Below are positions 4,930-5,051 of a DNA stretch of 5,051 bases, piece by piece. The stretch covers positions 1 to 5,051 of the forward strand of contig JAEYJO010000012.1 in the NCBI GenBank assembly GCA_023408815.1, given 5' to 3'. Numbering within the stretch: position 1 is the stretch's first letter; every line of letters begins with the position of its first letter. A model generated the notes under the pieces. That model had not been told where the DNA came from. It was given only the letters and a program-made list of their open reading frames with translations, and ran no database searches. Made by a program: the position numbers and the translations under genes. Source of the stretch: Bacillota bacterium. GTDB taxonomy: Bacteria > Bacillota > Clostridia > Lachnospirales > Lachnospiraceae.

Positions 4930-5051
4930 GTGCGCCCGGCGGGCGCACGTTTCAACGGGTGAAAGTCCCGAGTCCGCCCGGTAGTGGGAAGGACATAGCC
5001 AATGGCAAGGGTGTCGTGGGTGACTGCGAATCTGAAGGAAGCCGGATGGCA
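4930..5051 (+). mobile_element. 5' end of a group II intron (domain I), continuing past the window
   Basis: The sequence begins with the group II 5' consensus GUGYG (GTGCG, 4930-4934). It continues with the typical start of bacterial domain I: a perfect 8-bp hairpin (4930-4937 with 4941-4948), the CGGGTGAAAGTCCCG stem-loop (4956-4970), a GTCC/GGAC stem (4972-4975 with 4991-4994) enclosing CCC/GGG, then AAGGACATAGCC, GGCAAGGGTGTC and ATCTGAAGGAAGC, words I recognise from many bacterial group II introns. These self-splicing retroelements move with an intron-encoded reverse transcriptase-maturase. That gene, domains II-VI, the EBS loops and the 3' splice site lie beyond the window. It is in the sense orientation relative to rubrerythrin, as needed for splicing from read-through RNA. 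The subclass was not assigned. Confidence 0.85.

Noticed and set aside
4930..4948. The 8-bp GC-rich hairpin at 4930-4948 as a rho-independent terminator of rubrerythrin
   Set aside because: No convincing T-run follows (only GTTTC), and the sequence begins with the group II intron consensus and continues with recognisable domain I words.

Overview
The window looks like a chromosomal segment of a low-to-mid GC Gram-positive anaerobe, most likely a clostridium of the Lachnospiraceae type. This rests on the strong AGGAGG/GAGGGA-type ribosome binding sites, AT-rich intergenic DNA, a two-domain rubrerythrin of the clostridial kind, an AraC/GyrI-like regulator and a MATE pump of familiar Firmicute type. 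The assignment comes from reading proteins by eye, not from a search.

Layout, all genes on the + strand: (1) bases 1-151 hold the right-hand part of an interspersed foldback repeat, cut by the window edge. (2) 196-1390 holds a two-gene cluster: a small ACT-domain protein, then yaaA (peroxide-stress protein) 34 bp later. (3) 1491-2351 is an AraC-family regulator with a C-terminal GyrI-like ligand-binding domain, followed by a clear hairpin terminator. (4) After an AT-rich leader, 2566-3927 encodes a MATE-family efflux transporter. (5) 4001-4615 encodes a rubrerythrin. (6) Its 3' end runs into a 329-bp MITE-like foldback element (4592-4920) with long imperfect terminal inverted repeats and a 9-bp target duplication. 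(7) Directly against the right-hand target duplication begins a group II intron (4930 to the window end), of which only the first 122 bases are visible.

Functionally, yaaA and rubrerythrin both belong to defence against peroxide and free iron in anaerobes. The AraC/GyrI regulator and the MATE pump make a plausible drug-sensing and efflux pair, although a terminator separates them.

The part that most deserves a second look is the 3' end of the rubrerythrin gene. Two unrelated mobile sequences, the foldback element and the group II intron, both sit immediately after the same nine bases (CCTTATGAG). The foldback element supplies the last seven codons and the stop codon of rubrerythrin. The first repeat copy (1-151) shares a 42-bp block with one mismatch, and a 16-bp identical block, with the right half of the foldback element, so this is a dispersed family in the genome. 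A second modest point is an internal Shine-Dalgarno sequence in the AraC gene that could give a free-standing GyrI-like domain.
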